Shown here: one piece after another, positions 15,245 through 23,928 of the stretch | Numbering within the stretch: the stretch's first letter is position 1 | Layout of the letters: every line of letters starts with the position of its first letter | Program-made: the position numbers and the translations under genes | Assembly (NCBI GenBank): GCA_009840355.1 | Contig: VXNZ01000011.1 | Location: forward strand, 1-64,000 | Direction of reading: 5' to 3' | Length of the DNA: 64,000 bases | Origin: Chloroflexota bacterium | Lineage (GTDB): Bacteria; Chloroflexota; Dehalococcoidia; Lucifugimonadales; JADFKI01 | The notes under the pieces: generated by a model | What the model was told of the DNA's origin: nothing | The model's input: the letters and a program-made list of their open reading frames with translations, nothing else | The model's database searches: none

Positions 15245-16687
15245 ATGATACGGAGTATTAGCACTATGCCCTTTTCCATTGGCAGGGTGGCGGCTGGCGT
15301 GCTCGTTGTTATGATGCTTGCGGTGGTTCTTGCCGCGTGCTCGCAGCAGGCAGAGCCGCAAACTACGGCTGCTACGGCGGACACGCCGGCGCCCACAGCA
15401 GCAGCACCGGCGGCACCCACCGCAGCGCCAACATCTGCACCCGCGCCCACCGCTACGCCTGAACCCGCACCCACGGCAACCGCGGAGCCACGGGCATCGG
15501 CGACTCAACCTGCGGCAACAGCCGCGCCTGCGTCAACCGCTACGGAGGCGCCCGTGACTGCGCCGGTTGCAACGGCGGCGTCAAGCGGATCGGGCGCGAA
15601 CCACTTTGTCCTTGGAGAAGGCACTGTTGCACGGTACATGATCGATGAAGAGCTGGCGGGCAGAGGGTTCTTCACCGCCGTCGGTGAGACTACCGAGGTG
15701 GTGGGGCGCGTCGTGTTCGATGACGATGGCGGTGTTGTGGCGGAAGGCAGCGCTATCGTTATGCAAGCCGCGTCGCTGACGACTGACAGCGACCGCCGCG
15801 ATGGCTATGTCCGCGAGCGAACGCTGCTGACATCAGAATATCCCGCGATTGTGTTCAGCCCCACTTCGGCTGAAGGGCTGCCATCACCGCTCAGCGATGC
15901 AAGCGGCACAGTCGAGTTCACCATCACCGGCGACCTGACCGTTCGCAACCAGACTCGCGAGGTAACCTGGGATGTCGTCGCGGAGTTCGGCGATACGATA
16001 AGCGGACTGGCGAGCGTGGTGGTTACCTTCGAGCAGTTCGGTATAGACAAGCCTAGCGTCGCGGTCGTGCTCAGCGTGGAAGATAGTTTCCAGCTAGAGT
16101 TAGAGTTCGTGGGAGCGTTCGAGGAAGCGGGCGCGATAAATGTCGATAGCGCGGACAATACGGCGTACGCGCAGTTTCTAGGCGATGAGAACGCGCCGGT
16201 AACGGTCATCGAGTTCTCAGACTTCCAGTGACCATACTGCCGCACATTCGCCCTCGGGCCAGGGCGACAGATTATCGAAGACTATGTGGCATCGGGCGAT
16301 GTGCGCTTCGTGTATCGCCACTTCATCGTCATCGGTCAGGAATCCATCGTCGCCGCGATGGGCACGGAGTGCGCTGCCGAGCAGGACATGTTCTGGGAAT
16401 ATCACGACGCCATATTCGACAACTGGGACGACGCGCGACAGAACAGGTTCGGTCTAGCTTGGCTGCAATCCACCGCCGAAAGCCTGGAACTGGACTTGCC
16501 GACATTTATGGAGTGCCTCGATAGCGGCCGCCACTTCGAGCGCATCCGCGCAAGCCAGATCGACGGCATGGGACGCGGCATCAGAGGCACGCCTTCCGTG
16601 TTCGTCAACGGTGAGCGCGTGGGCGGACCGGACTACGAAGTCTATCGCGCCGCCATCGAAGCCGCGCTTGAGGAAAGTAATCAGTAG
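15245..16687 (+). CDS. probable selenoprotein: lipoprotein with YceI-like and DsbA-like (UPYC) domains
   Basis: The frame runs 480 codons if the TGA at 16229-16231 is read as selenocysteine (U329). Order of parts: a lipoprotein signal with lipobox LAAC (C32); an Ala/Thr/Pro-rich spacer to about residue 115; a YceI-like beta domain (~118-298) with FVLGEGTVARYMIDEEL and the DLTVRNQTREVTWDV signature; then a DsbA/thioredoxin-4 domain (~305-480). That domain has VTVIEFSDFQ-U-PYC-RTF, FWEYHDAIFDNW and the cis-proline loop GTPSVFVNG (P450). The TGA replaces exactly the first Cys of the CPYC active site, while the rest of the fold continues in the same frame without another stop. ATG 15245 is the long start; ATG 15266 has GGAG 10 nt upstream and may be the real one. 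Expected role: outer-face thiol-disulfide or peroxide chemistry, tethered to the membrane. A nonsense mutation or an assembly error is the alternative. Confidence 0.85.
16229..16267 (+). promoter_or_regulatory. UGA codon with candidate bacterial SECIS hairpin
   Basis: Sixteen nt after the TGA, TCGCCCT (16248-16254) pairs perfectly with AGGGCGA (16261-16267) around the 6-nt loop CGGGCC. A short stem at this distance with G near the start of the apical loop fits the bacterial SECIS pattern that SelB recognises. The hairpin lies inside the coding region, as bacterial SECIS elements must. The pairing is seen directly; SelB recognition is inference. Confidence 0.6.
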
Positions 16688-16751
16688 TCAGTCAAAGCGA
16701 TACCGCAATGGCATATCTGATTACTGATAACTAGGGCGTGTTGACATTTGA

Positions 16752-16852
16752 GTCATTCCCGTGAAAACGGGAATCCAGAATCTCAAAACGCAGCCATTTT
16801 ATCTCATTAACGCTGCTTGCAGACACTAGATTCCTGCTTCCGCAGGAATGAC
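16752..16852. repeat. GTCATTCCC...GGAATGAC repeat
   Basis: This intergenic element begins GTCATTCCCGTGAAAACGGG, which holds its own small hairpin. It ends TTCCTGCTTCCGCAGGAATGAC from about 16831, where ATTCCTGC and GCAGGAAT pair. Similar short hairpins recur at 21528-21550. It lies between the selenoprotein and cupin genes, which face each other, so it may also act as a two-way terminator. Confidence 0.6.
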
Positions 16853-16881
16853 GGGCTGAAAATCAGAAATGTCCACAGAGC

Positions 16882-17250
16882 CTAGTCGTCGTACACGGTA
16901 GTTTGGCTGGTAGGATGCGTTAGCGAGATGTGCGAGAAGTCTTCGCCATCGACGGCGCCGTGCCAGTGGCGCTCGCCGGCAGGGATTAGCGCCGTGTCTC
17001 CCTCGCCTACCTCTATCTGCTCCGAGTCGGTGGCTACATAGCCCTTGCCGCCCAGCACGAACAGAATCTGGTCGCTCGTGTGCGTGTGGAACTTGTTCTT
17101 CGCGCCATTGAAGAAGCTGACCTTGTTGAAGTTAAAGTCGCCGCTCATACCGTCGCCGACAATCCCTTCGCCCGTAACCTTGCCGCCGTAGAATATCGGC
17201 GCGTCCGAGCGGTCTTCCGGCTCGTTCTGCCCATTTCGGATAACCTGCAT
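16882..17250 (-). CDS. cupin-2 domain protein
   Basis: The 122-residue protein is a single small beta-barrel. Cupin motif 1 is FHTHTSDQILFVLGGKG (metal-binding histidines and the G-x-G turn) and motif 2 is ALIPAGERHWHGA. AAGGAG lies just before the ATG. Members of this size bind a metal and act as isomerases or dioxygenases, or sense small ligands. The protein stands alone, and no substrate can be named. Confidence 0.8.
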   Translation of the reverse strand: MQVIRNGQNEPEDRSDAPIFYGGKVTGEGIVGDGMSGDFNFNKVSFFNGAKNKFHTHTSDQILFVLGGKGYVATDSEQIEVGEGDTALIPAGERHWHGAVDGEDFSHISLTHPTSQTTVYDD

Positions 17251-17367
17251 TTTCTGTTCTCCTTGAATTGTGCGCTATCGATTCAGATGCTGCTTATTAT
17301 ATGACTGCGCGCCTCCGTTAGCATAGATCAGCTACCTGTGAGAGCATCAGTTTTCGCAGCGAAATAA

Positions 17368-18879
17368 TTACCTGAGTAGCATGAAAGTCGAAAGTGGCAT
17401 ACAGACTATTCGAGGGTCATCAACGGTTACTGCATCGTCTTGGGTGATTAGTATGCCGAAAGGCGCATTATTGACTGCTTTCTCCATAAATGACCGAATG
17501 CCCAGAGTGTCCTGCAAAGGATGTATCCTGCGCCGATACTTAATCTCCACAGGTAGGCGCTGATAACCAATCGTCAAAACGAAATCCACTTCCCGGTCTA
17601 TGCCTCGCTCTGGCAAGTGAGAGATGTCCAGTCCGGCAATCGTAGAAGCGACCGAACCGAAGATACTCTCTGCTAAATGTCCGGCTACAGTGGAAAGTTC
17701 GGGACGATCCGCCAGCGCTTTTGGAGTTAAGGGAATCTGCTCCTGAAGCCAGCTTGCGCGCAAGCCATGATCAACCAAGCACAGCTTTGAACTTCCTCTC
17801 TTCCTCTTCAAGCGGATCTCAAGGGGCGGAATCAACCGGAGCAAAAGAGTGTCATCGAGAAATCTCAGATAGGAAGTTACTCGCTGAAAGCCGATGTTGG
17901 CGCTAAGGGACAGACGTGTTTCCTCGGCAAGAGTGGACACAGTTGGGGTTTGCCCCGCATATCGGCAGGCAAGACGAAACAACTCTTCAAGCAATTGTGG
18001 GTCCCTCTTGCGTCCCCTTTCGCCCAGGCGAAGGTCGTGCTGAATGACCCGCTTGATAACCGTTTCGTTGAGCTGGTCGGCAAGCGTATGCCAATCAACA
18101 TCCCTGAGATTATGGACGAGTGGATATCCGCCTCTTTCCGAAAAGTGGCAAAAGGCTTCGTCTCTAAGTTTCGCTTGGGCCTGTCCGTGAGCGCGTAGGT
18201 CCAGCCAGAAGTCCTTGTCTAAAAGTGGACCTAACCCATTGTCAGGTAGAAATGGATCAGGCGTCTCCAACTCTCGAAGAACGCCGATTTCGGTCAATGA
18301 GAGAACGCCAGCTTCGATCGTGTTGATGCGTCCCGCAAGGCTATCACGCCCTCGCTCGATTCTGAGCGCCGAACTCCCCGTGACCACAACCTTTACTGCG
18401 GAGTTGTCGACCAGGGATTTGAGTTGGGCGCTCCAGCCGTCAAGATTCTGAACCTCGTCGAAGAAGAGATATGCTCTTTGACCTTCGCCCGCTAATGTGT
18501 TGAATCTCGCAGCAGCTATTTGACGCTCAAACCAGTCGGAAATGCGAAGAATAGGCTCGTTCAAATTTCTGAGCGAGTACAATTCGTCGAACTGGACACG
18601 CAGAATACTTGTGGGAGGCACGCCTTCGGCGAGCAGGTCAGAAATGATTTGGAACTGCGCCGTTGTCTTTCCCACTTGGCGCGGGCCTCGCACCACCACT
18701 ATCGGAGCAATCCTGGCTTCCAGCCGTCGGCGTATCTGCCCTACGAGATGGCGGCGCATTTTGGGCTGGGGAGGCATGGAGGCATGCTCCCACCAAGGAT
18801 TTAGGCGACGCAAATCGCTTATAAGCTCATTTGGAAGTCCATCGTCAACAAAGAGCGAAGTCTGATTACTTGCAATCAT
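17368..18879 (-). CDS. AAA ATPase with DUF4143 and C-terminal nuclease-like fold
   Basis: This 503-residue protein belongs to the AAA_14/DUF4143 group. Walker A is GPRQVGKTT (about residue 67), Walker B is AYLFFDEVQNL and the sensor strand is VVVTGSSALRI. The DUF4143 part follows from ~300. The C-terminal REVDFVLTIGYQRLPVEIKY shows the D...ExK pattern of PD-(D/E)XK folds. The start at 18879 has GGGGGAAGGA upstream; an earlier in-frame ATG at 18918 does not. Such ATPases are common accessory genes in bacteria and archaea and their role is not settled. It is a single gene of lower GC content than its neighbours, which suggests gain by transfer. Confidence 0.85.
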   Translation of the reverse strand: MIASNQTSLFVDDGLPNELISDLRRLNPWWEHASMPPQPKMRRHLVGQIRRRLEARIAPIVVVRGPRQVGKTTAQFQIISDLLAEGVPPTSILRVQFDELYSLRNLNEPILRISDWFERQIAAARFNTLAGEGQRAYLFFDEVQNLDGWSAQLKSLVDNSAVKVVVTGSSALRIERGRDSLAGRINTIEAGVLSLTEIGVLRELETPDPFLPDNGLGPLLDKDFWLDLRAHGQAQAKLRDEAFCHFSERGGYPLVHNLRDVDWHTLADQLNETVIKRVIQHDLRLGERGRKRDPQLLEELFRLACRYAGQTPTVSTLAEETRLSLSANIGFQRVTSYLRFLDDTLLLRLIPPLEIRLKRKRGSSKLCLVDHGLRASWLQEQIPLTPKALADRPELSTVAGHLAESIFGSVASTIAGLDISHLPERGIDREVDFVLTIGYQRLPVEIKYRRRIHPLQDTLGIRSFMEKAVNNAPFGILITQDDAVTVDDPRIVCMPLSTFMLLR

Positions 18880-19012
18880 TATTCCTTCCCCCTTCATCTT
18901 TATACATACAATATACACTAAAAAGTCAACGCTACTACATTGACAGTGTCTCAGTCTGAATTACGACCTGCCGTATAGACTGCTCGATATTTCAAAGCGA
19001 GACGCTACCACG

Positions 19013-20329
19013 CTATTCCCTACGCCTGGGGGTGCCCGCTTGAGTCAGCGCAATCGCGCCGGTGAAGAAGAGCGCCGCGACCAACAGGAACGCGAAGCGG
19101 TAGCTGCCCGTGTAGTCGAACGACCATCCCGCAAGAAGCGGTCCGACGAACGCGGGCACTGCCATCGTTATGCTCATCACGCCCATGATGCTGCCATAGT
19201 ACCGAATGCCGAATGCGTCTTGCACGATGAGCGGGAAAAGCGCGCCGAACGCGCCCAGAAAGAAGCCGAACAGCGGCACGAATATCCAGACGAGTGGCAA
19301 TTCCGCTACGGGTATGAACGCCGGCAGCGGGACGAATTGCCCCGCGAAGTAAGTGAGCAACACAAGAAAGCCCGCCTGCCCCAGCAAGTCCATCATCAGA
19401 GCGTAGCGCGCCGTTATGCGGTCGGCGAGCAGCCCCATCACGAACTTGCCGAGCATTCCAAAGCCCGCCAGTAGTCCCAGCGCGAATCCCGCCACACCCG
19501 CCGAAACGCCCTCTTCCGTCAGGTGCGCCGCCATCTGCGTCAGCACCGCGCTGTATGTGAAAGAGCCGAGCATCACCGCCAGCGTCATCGCGTAGAATGC
19601 TTTCGTCCGCAGCGCCTCGCGCAGCGACCAGCCTGTTAGCACGACCGGCGCATCGTCCGGCCCGTCGTCTTCCTCGACCGCTTGACGGCGCACTTGCGCC
19701 CGCGTCGGGAAATCGCGCACCACCAGCAGCGCATAGACCGTCAGCAATGCCCCGATTGCTCCGAACAGCAGGTATGTCCCCTGCCACGGCGACAGGCTGA
19801 TGAACGCCCAGTGCCACGACATCCCAAGCGCAAGCGTGGTCAGCGGCGAAAAGGTCATGCCACCAAAGTTGTTACCCATGAGCGTTATGCCCATCACACG
19901 CCCACGCGAGCGTTGGAACCAGATGCCCACGAGCCTGCCTGCCGGCAGGATGGACGCGCCGGCGAAGCCAAAGTACTGCACGAAGCTGAGCGCATACCAG
20001 TGCCATAACTCGGTCATGAGCGGGCGCAGCAGGTAGCTGACGGCGATGAGCGCTATGGACGCCGCTAGGATGTTCTTCGCGCCGTGCCTGTCCATGACGC
20101 GACCTAGAAACGGCGCGATGAGGCTGCCCGCCGCCGTGAAGGACAGCGAGAAGTTTATCTGCGTGCGCGTCCAGCCGAACTCCTGCTCCAGCGGCGGGAT
20201 AAGCAGCCCAAAGGCGTACTGCCCCGATCCGACAGTGAGCATAGCGGCAAGAAACGGCGCGGATATGACCCACCAACCAGCGTAAATGGGAATCGGCTTA
20301 GGGCGCAGCGCGCGCATGATTTTAAGCAT
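19013..20329 (-). CDS. major facilitator superfamily transporter (monocarboxylate type)
   Basis: The protein of about 438 residues has 12 membrane segments in two halves. The loop between segments 2 and 3 is GRVMDRHGAKNIL, the MFS signature, and its second-half copy is LLADRITARYALM. A charged central loop (VRRQAVEEDDGPDD) separates the halves. The opening YAGWWVISAPFLAAMLTVGSG and the WTRTQI motif are typical of OxlT/MCT-like carriers that move organic acids. ATG 20329 is preferred over the TTG at 20338; no clear ribosome site is seen for either. The substrate is unknown. Confidence 0.83.
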   Translation of the reverse strand: MLKIMRALRPKPIPIYAGWWVISAPFLAAMLTVGSGQYAFGLLIPPLEQEFGWTRTQINFSLSFTAAGSLIAPFLGRVMDRHGAKNILAASIALIAVSYLLRPLMTELWHWYALSFVQYFGFAGASILPAGRLVGIWFQRSRGRVMGITLMGNNFGGMTFSPLTTLALGMSWHWAFISLSPWQGTYLLFGAIGALLTVYALLVVRDFPTRAQVRRQAVEEDDGPDDAPVVLTGWSLREALRTKAFYAMTLAVMLGSFTYSAVLTQMAAHLTEEGVSAGVAGFALGLLAGFGMLGKFVMGLLADRITARYALMMDLLGQAGFLVLLTYFAGQFVPLPAFIPVAELPLVWIFVPLFGFFLGAFGALFPLIVQDAFGIRYYGSIMGVMSITMAVPAFVGPLLAGWSFDYTGSYRFAFLLVAALFFTGAIALTQAGTPRRRE

Positions 20330-20496
20330 AGGTAGCAAGTATATCAGTGTTTCAGTCCATCAGTAAGTCAGTCTGTCAGCGGGATGAGGACTGCTAGGAC
20401 TTACAGGATGCGGAGGATGTTGATTGCCGTTGGGGTGCGATGGTGGTATAACTGACTGGTAATAGGCTCGCGCCAATACACTGGGGGGATTAGAAG

Positions 20497-21510
20497 ATGA
20501 CCACGCCGCTGTTTTCGACATATAGTCAAGGGGAGAATCGCGTTACTGCCACTTTTCTTGCTGTGCTTGAGCGGCTGAGTGTAGCCAACATGAATCGCAT
20601 ACTTGAGGGATTGTTGGGAGACGAGGAGTTTGGGCTTGTCACATTTGCCAATCAACCAAGAGGGGTTGATTCCATACCCGATGCCAAAATCGAGACCGGG
20701 CATAGCGTATGGATAGAGACTAAGATAGAACACGATAAAGTAGGCGTTGTACAGATCAGAAACCACATGAAAGCAGTGAAGCCCAACGAAAAACTGCTCG
20801 TACTCATTCCTGACGACGATAGACCAACTAATTTAGATAGCAACTCTATAAGTAAAAATGATAGAGAAAGAATCGTATGGGCGAACTTCAGGAAATTGGA
20901 CAACATAGTGTCAGAAATACTCGACAGCAAAGATGCACCACCTTTATCGATGGATGATTACCTGCTAAGAGAGTTTAGTTCATTTCTCGATCACGAAGCA
21001 CTTACAATATCTTCTGCCGACAGAGTCGCGGTGGCTTCTGCCGGTTGGGCTTGGCCGGCGTATAACGCTTTAGGCAAAGTTGCAGAGCCTTTCATCAGCG
21101 GATATAGAGCAGGATATGGACTGGCCAAGCCTTCAAACCATATTGCCTTTTACACAGGCCAAGAAATCAAGATCATTGTGCCTAAAGTGAAGTCGGTGGT
21201 AGGCCCCATTAACTTTACGAGGCAGGTAGAAATCGACTCACTTGAAGACTCTCAAGAGAGGGAACTCGCTAACGAGATATTCAAGCGAATTAAGCAATGC
21301 AATGAGATTGAGAATTTCAATGCGGAGACCAAGATCATCTTTTTGAGCGGCCCTGATGATCCTGAGACTATAACGCTAGACAAGCCTATCGCTAATGACC
21401 TGATAGGTAAGGGTGGAAAGCGAGTGGGTTGGGTGATGAAAGGTCAGCGTTATGTAACTTTAGATTCACTGAAGACCGCGAGCAAGACTAGCGATCTGAA
21501 ACTCTGCTGA
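20497..21510 (+). CDS. PD-(D/E)XK nuclease-like protein, unknown role
   Basis: The 337-residue protein contains PDAKIETGHSVWIETKI at about residues 54-70. That is the D...ExK catalytic pattern of PD-(D/E)XK nucleases, followed by helix QIRNHM. The C-terminal 130 residues are not recognised. The gene is visibly richer in A and T than its neighbours (many AAA, GAA and ATA codons), a sign of recent transfer. It stands alone; no methyltransferase or helicase partner is adjacent. A defence role is possible but unsupported. The upstream gap 20330-20496 shows only ACTG-rich short repeats. Confidence 0.65.
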   Translation: MTTPLFSTYSQGENRVTATFLAVLERLSVANMNRILEGLLGDEEFGLVTFANQPRGVDSIPDAKIETGHSVWIETKIEHDKVGVVQIRNHMKAVKPNEKLLVLIPDDDRPTNLDSNSISKNDRERIVWANFRKLDNIVSEILDSKDAPPLSMDDYLLREFSSFLDHEALTISSADRVAVASAGWAWPAYNALGKVAEPFISGYRAGYGLAKPSNHIAFYTGQEIKIIVPKVKSVVGPINFTRQVEIDSLEDSQERELANEIFKRIKQCNEIENFNAETKIIFLSGPDDPETITLDKPIANDLIGKGGKRVGWVMKGQRYVTLDSLKTASKTSDLKLC

Positions 21511-21621
21511 CACACAACCGGATAATGGATTCCTGCTGCCACAGGAATGGCGATTTAACTCGCCGACTGACTAACTGACATACCCGACTGACATACCGAC
21601 ACTTCCCCGAAGGAGATTTCC

Positions 21622-22554
21622 ATGGCTGACGACTTTAGGATTGCGCTTATTGGGCAAGCGGCATTTGGCGAGAGTGTGCTGAACGCGCTCGTTGAGCACG
21701 ACGAGAACATTGTGGGCGTGTTCTGCCCGCCGGATAGGGAAGGCAGACCGGCCGACCCAATCAAGACTGCCGCCGAGGGGCATGACATCCCCGTCTTGCA
21801 GTTTCGCCGCATGCGCAACCAAGACTGCATCGACGCGTTCTTGGCGCTGAATGCCGACCTGTGCGTGATGGCGTTCGTAACCGACATCGTGCCGGACGCA
21901 ATTCTCGAAGCGCCAACACAGGGCACGATACAGTATCACCCGTCGCTGCTGCCGTTGCACCGCGGTCCGAGTTCTATCAATTGGCCCATCATTTTCGGCA
22001 GGGAAAAGACAGGGCTAACGGTATTCTGGCCAGACAAGGGCTTGGACACCGGTCCCGTTCTGCTGCAAAAGGAGACCGAGATAGGACCGGACGACACGCT
22101 CGGCTCGGTGTATTTCGGCAGGCTGTTCCCGATGGGCGTGGACGCGATGGTCGAGGCGGTCGATATGGTCAAGGCGGGCACCGCGCCGCGCATTGAGCAG
22201 AACCACGACGACGCCACCTACGAAGGTTGGTGCCGAGCTGAGGACGTGGTCATAGACTGGGACAAGCCGGTCGGAGAGGTTTACAACTTGATTCGCGGCA
22301 GCGACCCCAGCCCAGGCTCCGGCTCGACATTCGGAGACGACAGCGTGCGCTTCTTCCGCGCGAGCAAGTCTGACAGCGATGCAGGCGGGGCACCAGGCGA
22401 GGTTACGGAAATCACGGACGATGGCTTCCGCATCGCGGCGAACGGCGGATCTATCTTCGTAGGCAGAGTGCAGCAGGGACGCCAGCGCAAGGTGAACGCG
22501 CCCGAGTGGATTGAAGCAGTTGGCTTGAAGGTGGGGGATAGGTTTGGTGACTAG
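21622..22554 (+). CDS. formyltransferase-family protein, like the hydrolase domain of 10-formyl-THF dehydrogenase
   Basis: The 310-residue protein has the Fmt fold: RIALIGQAAFGESVL at the N-terminus and the folate-binding strand QYHPSLLPLHRGPSSINWPI. The late catalytic Asp is in GLDTGPVLLQ, and a C-terminal OB-like domain starts at ~225. The position that is Asn in Met-tRNA formyltransferase is Q here (Q-Y-H), as in the N-terminal domain of 10-formyltetrahydrofolate dehydrogenase. That fits a formyl-THF hydrolase or a sugar/amine formyltransferase better than Fmt. GAAGGAG precedes ATG 21622. The gene is single and its stop shares CTAG with the convergent GNAT gene. Confidence 0.75.
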   Translation: MADDFRIALIGQAAFGESVLNALVEHDENIVGVFCPPDREGRPADPIKTAAEGHDIPVLQFRRMRNQDCIDAFLALNADLCVMAFVTDIVPDAILEAPTQGTIQYHPSLLPLHRGPSSINWPIIFGREKTGLTVFWPDKGLDTGPVLLQKETEIGPDDTLGSVYFGRLFPMGVDAMVEAVDMVKAGTAPRIEQNHDDATYEGWCRAEDVVIDWDKPVGEVYNLIRGSDPSPGSGSTFGDDSVRFFRASKSDSDAGGAPGEVTEITDDGFRIAANGGSIFVGRVQQGRQRKVNAPEWIEAVGLKVGDRFGD

Positions 22555-23141
22555 CCCTCACCTAAACCCTGCATCTTCTCCCACTCGTCGCGCAGGATTT
22601 CCATTTGGATAAAGTCCAAGCCGCGCTTGCGTACGCGCTTGACTTGGCGGAAGCCTGACTTGCCGAATGACCTCTGCGCGCGGTGATTCCAGTCCAGCGT
22701 GTGCAGATATACGCGCTCCAAGTTCGTCTGCGTGAAGATGTACTTCAGCAGCGTGTCCACGGCATCCGTGCCGTAGCCCTTGCTCCAGTACGCGCGGTCG
22801 CCGATCATTATGCCCAGCTCGGTCTCGCGGCGGCGCGTGTCTATGTCATAGTACATGCAGTTGCCGATGTGCTTACCCGTCAGGTCGTCGATGCCGAAGC
22901 GCTTGGAGCGTGCGCTAGGGTAGTCTATCTCTTCCTGCGAGTATCGCAAGAAGTCGTTGTACGCCATGTTTAACGGGCGTGTGGCGTCTAACTTGGCGAG
23001 TTCGTCGTCCACCCGCCAAGTGTAGTCGTTGAGTGCGTCCTCGATGCGCTTCTCCCGAAGCTCCACCTTCTTGCCTTCAAGCGAGATGGGTTCAGCCGGT
23101 TCGGGCTTTCTTCGAGATAAGCTGAAGGGCATTCTTAACAA
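22551..23141 (-). CDS. GNAT acetyltransferase (RimJ/RimL type)
   Basis: The protein of about 196 residues shows the GNAT core of the RimJ/RimL group: the substrate strands KKVELREKRIEDALNDYTWR, the acetyl-CoA motif A GDRAYWSKGYGTDAVDTLLKY, and LERVYLHTLDWNHRAQRSFGKSGF. Members acetylate protein N-termini, ribosomal proteins or small amines. TTG 23141 or ATG 23132 may start it; both lie inside the 3' end of the NUDIX gene, an overlap of 41-50 nt, so the two genes form an operon. Its TAG shares CTAG with the formyltransferase stop. Confidence 0.82.
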   Translation of the reverse strand: MLRMPFSLSRRKPEPAEPISLEGKKVELREKRIEDALNDYTWRVDDELAKLDATRPLNMAYNDFLRYSQEEIDYPSARSKRFGIDDLTGKHIGNCMYYDIDTRRRETELGIMIGDRAYWSKGYGTDAVDTLLKYIFTQTNLERVYLHTLDWNHRAQRSFGKSGFRQVKRVRKRGLDFIQMEILRDEWEKMQGLGEG

Positions 23142-23544
23142 CTCGGACCTCGTTATCGTGAGTCAGCGTCCTCAAGGCTTCCGGCGCAGGAAGCCAGCGC
23201 ACATAGTCGAATTCGTGGTCGTGCAGCGACAGGTCGCCGCCGTACGCGCTCATCAGGTAGAAGTGCACGACCTTGTGGCAAGGCGCGCCGTCATCGAACC
23301 GGGCGAAGCAGTAGTCTATGCTGCCCACGAAGTCATCGATGCGAACTTGCAAACCTGTCTCTTCGTTCACCTCGCGCAGGGCGGTCTGTTCGCGCGTTTC
23401 GCCGTCTTCAGGCGTTCCCTTCGGCAGCCCCCAGACGACATTGCCTTGCTGCGCGTCGAACCCGCAGACTACGAATTCCACGTCGCCGCCGCGCGTCCGC
23501 GCCACCACGCCGCCCATAGACTCCATTTCAATCACATCAGCCAA
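23092..23544 (-). CDS. NUDIX hydrolase
   Basis: The 150-residue protein carries the Nudix box GTPEDGETREQTALREVNEE followed by TGL (REVNEET in place of the common RELxEET). VVWGLPKG stands before it. It should cleave a nucleoside diphosphate linked to another group, such as Ap4A, NADH or oxidised nucleotides. Its end overlaps the GNAT gene. The start may be TTG 23544 or ATG 23526. The specific substrate is not determined. Confidence 0.83.
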   Translation of the reverse strand: MADVIEMESMGGVVARTRGGDVEFVVCGFDAQQGNVVWGLPKGTPEDGETREQTALREVNEETGLQVRIDDFVGSIDYCFARFDDGAPCHKVVHFYLMSAYGGDLSLHDHEFDYVRWLPAPEALRTLTHDNEVRVVKNALQLISKKARTG

Positions 23545-23718
23545 TACGCCGTTCCTTGCCTTGCGAACCGTATTCCGCGCTATTCTAGTGTCTTACGCGA
23601 AAGCGCGTCAAGGCGCGTCTCGCACCATCCACAATCCCATTCCATCCTGCTTATTCTGTACACCGATGTTGATTTCATCCTTAATTGACAGTATGAACAA
23701 GATAGCACACGCCTCAAT

Positions 23719-23813
23719 GTCATTCCGAACGCAGCGAAGCGAAGTGATGATTCCGAAATATCTGAACGATTTTGCCATGACGATTTCATATTCCTCGCCC
23801 TGCTCGGAATGAC
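23719..23813. repeat. GTCATTCCGA...TCGGAATGAC repeat with ACGATTTCA
   Basis: GTCATTCCGAAC at 23719 and CTCGGAATGAC ending at 23813 are inverted ends. Inside is TGACGATTTCATATTCC, which recalls the outer arm of copies A and B. It lies in the ~330-bp region 23545-23874, which shows no gene. Confidence 0.55.
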
Positions 23814-23874
23814 CAATCATTATCAACTAACAGTATGAGCAGGATAGATATGGTAAAAGATCGCGTAATCTTCC

Positions 23875-23904
23875 TTGAAGCGTGTACGCCGCTGCTTGTA
23901 CAAT
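23875..23904 (+). promoter_or_regulatory. promoter of the pyr operon
   Basis: TTGAAG at 23875-23880 and TACAAT at 23899-23904 are 18 bp apart, close to the housekeeping sigma consensus. Transcription would begin near 23911, just before the PyrR-binding hairpin. Confidence 0.6.
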
Positions 23905-23928
23905 GGTAGCAGCAAATCTAGAGAATGC

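Noticed and set aside
16286-16687. A separate gene starting at GTG 16286
   Set aside because: It would lack the first strand and the PYC of the thioredoxin active site. No ribosome site precedes it, and the same frame reads directly through the TGA from upstream.
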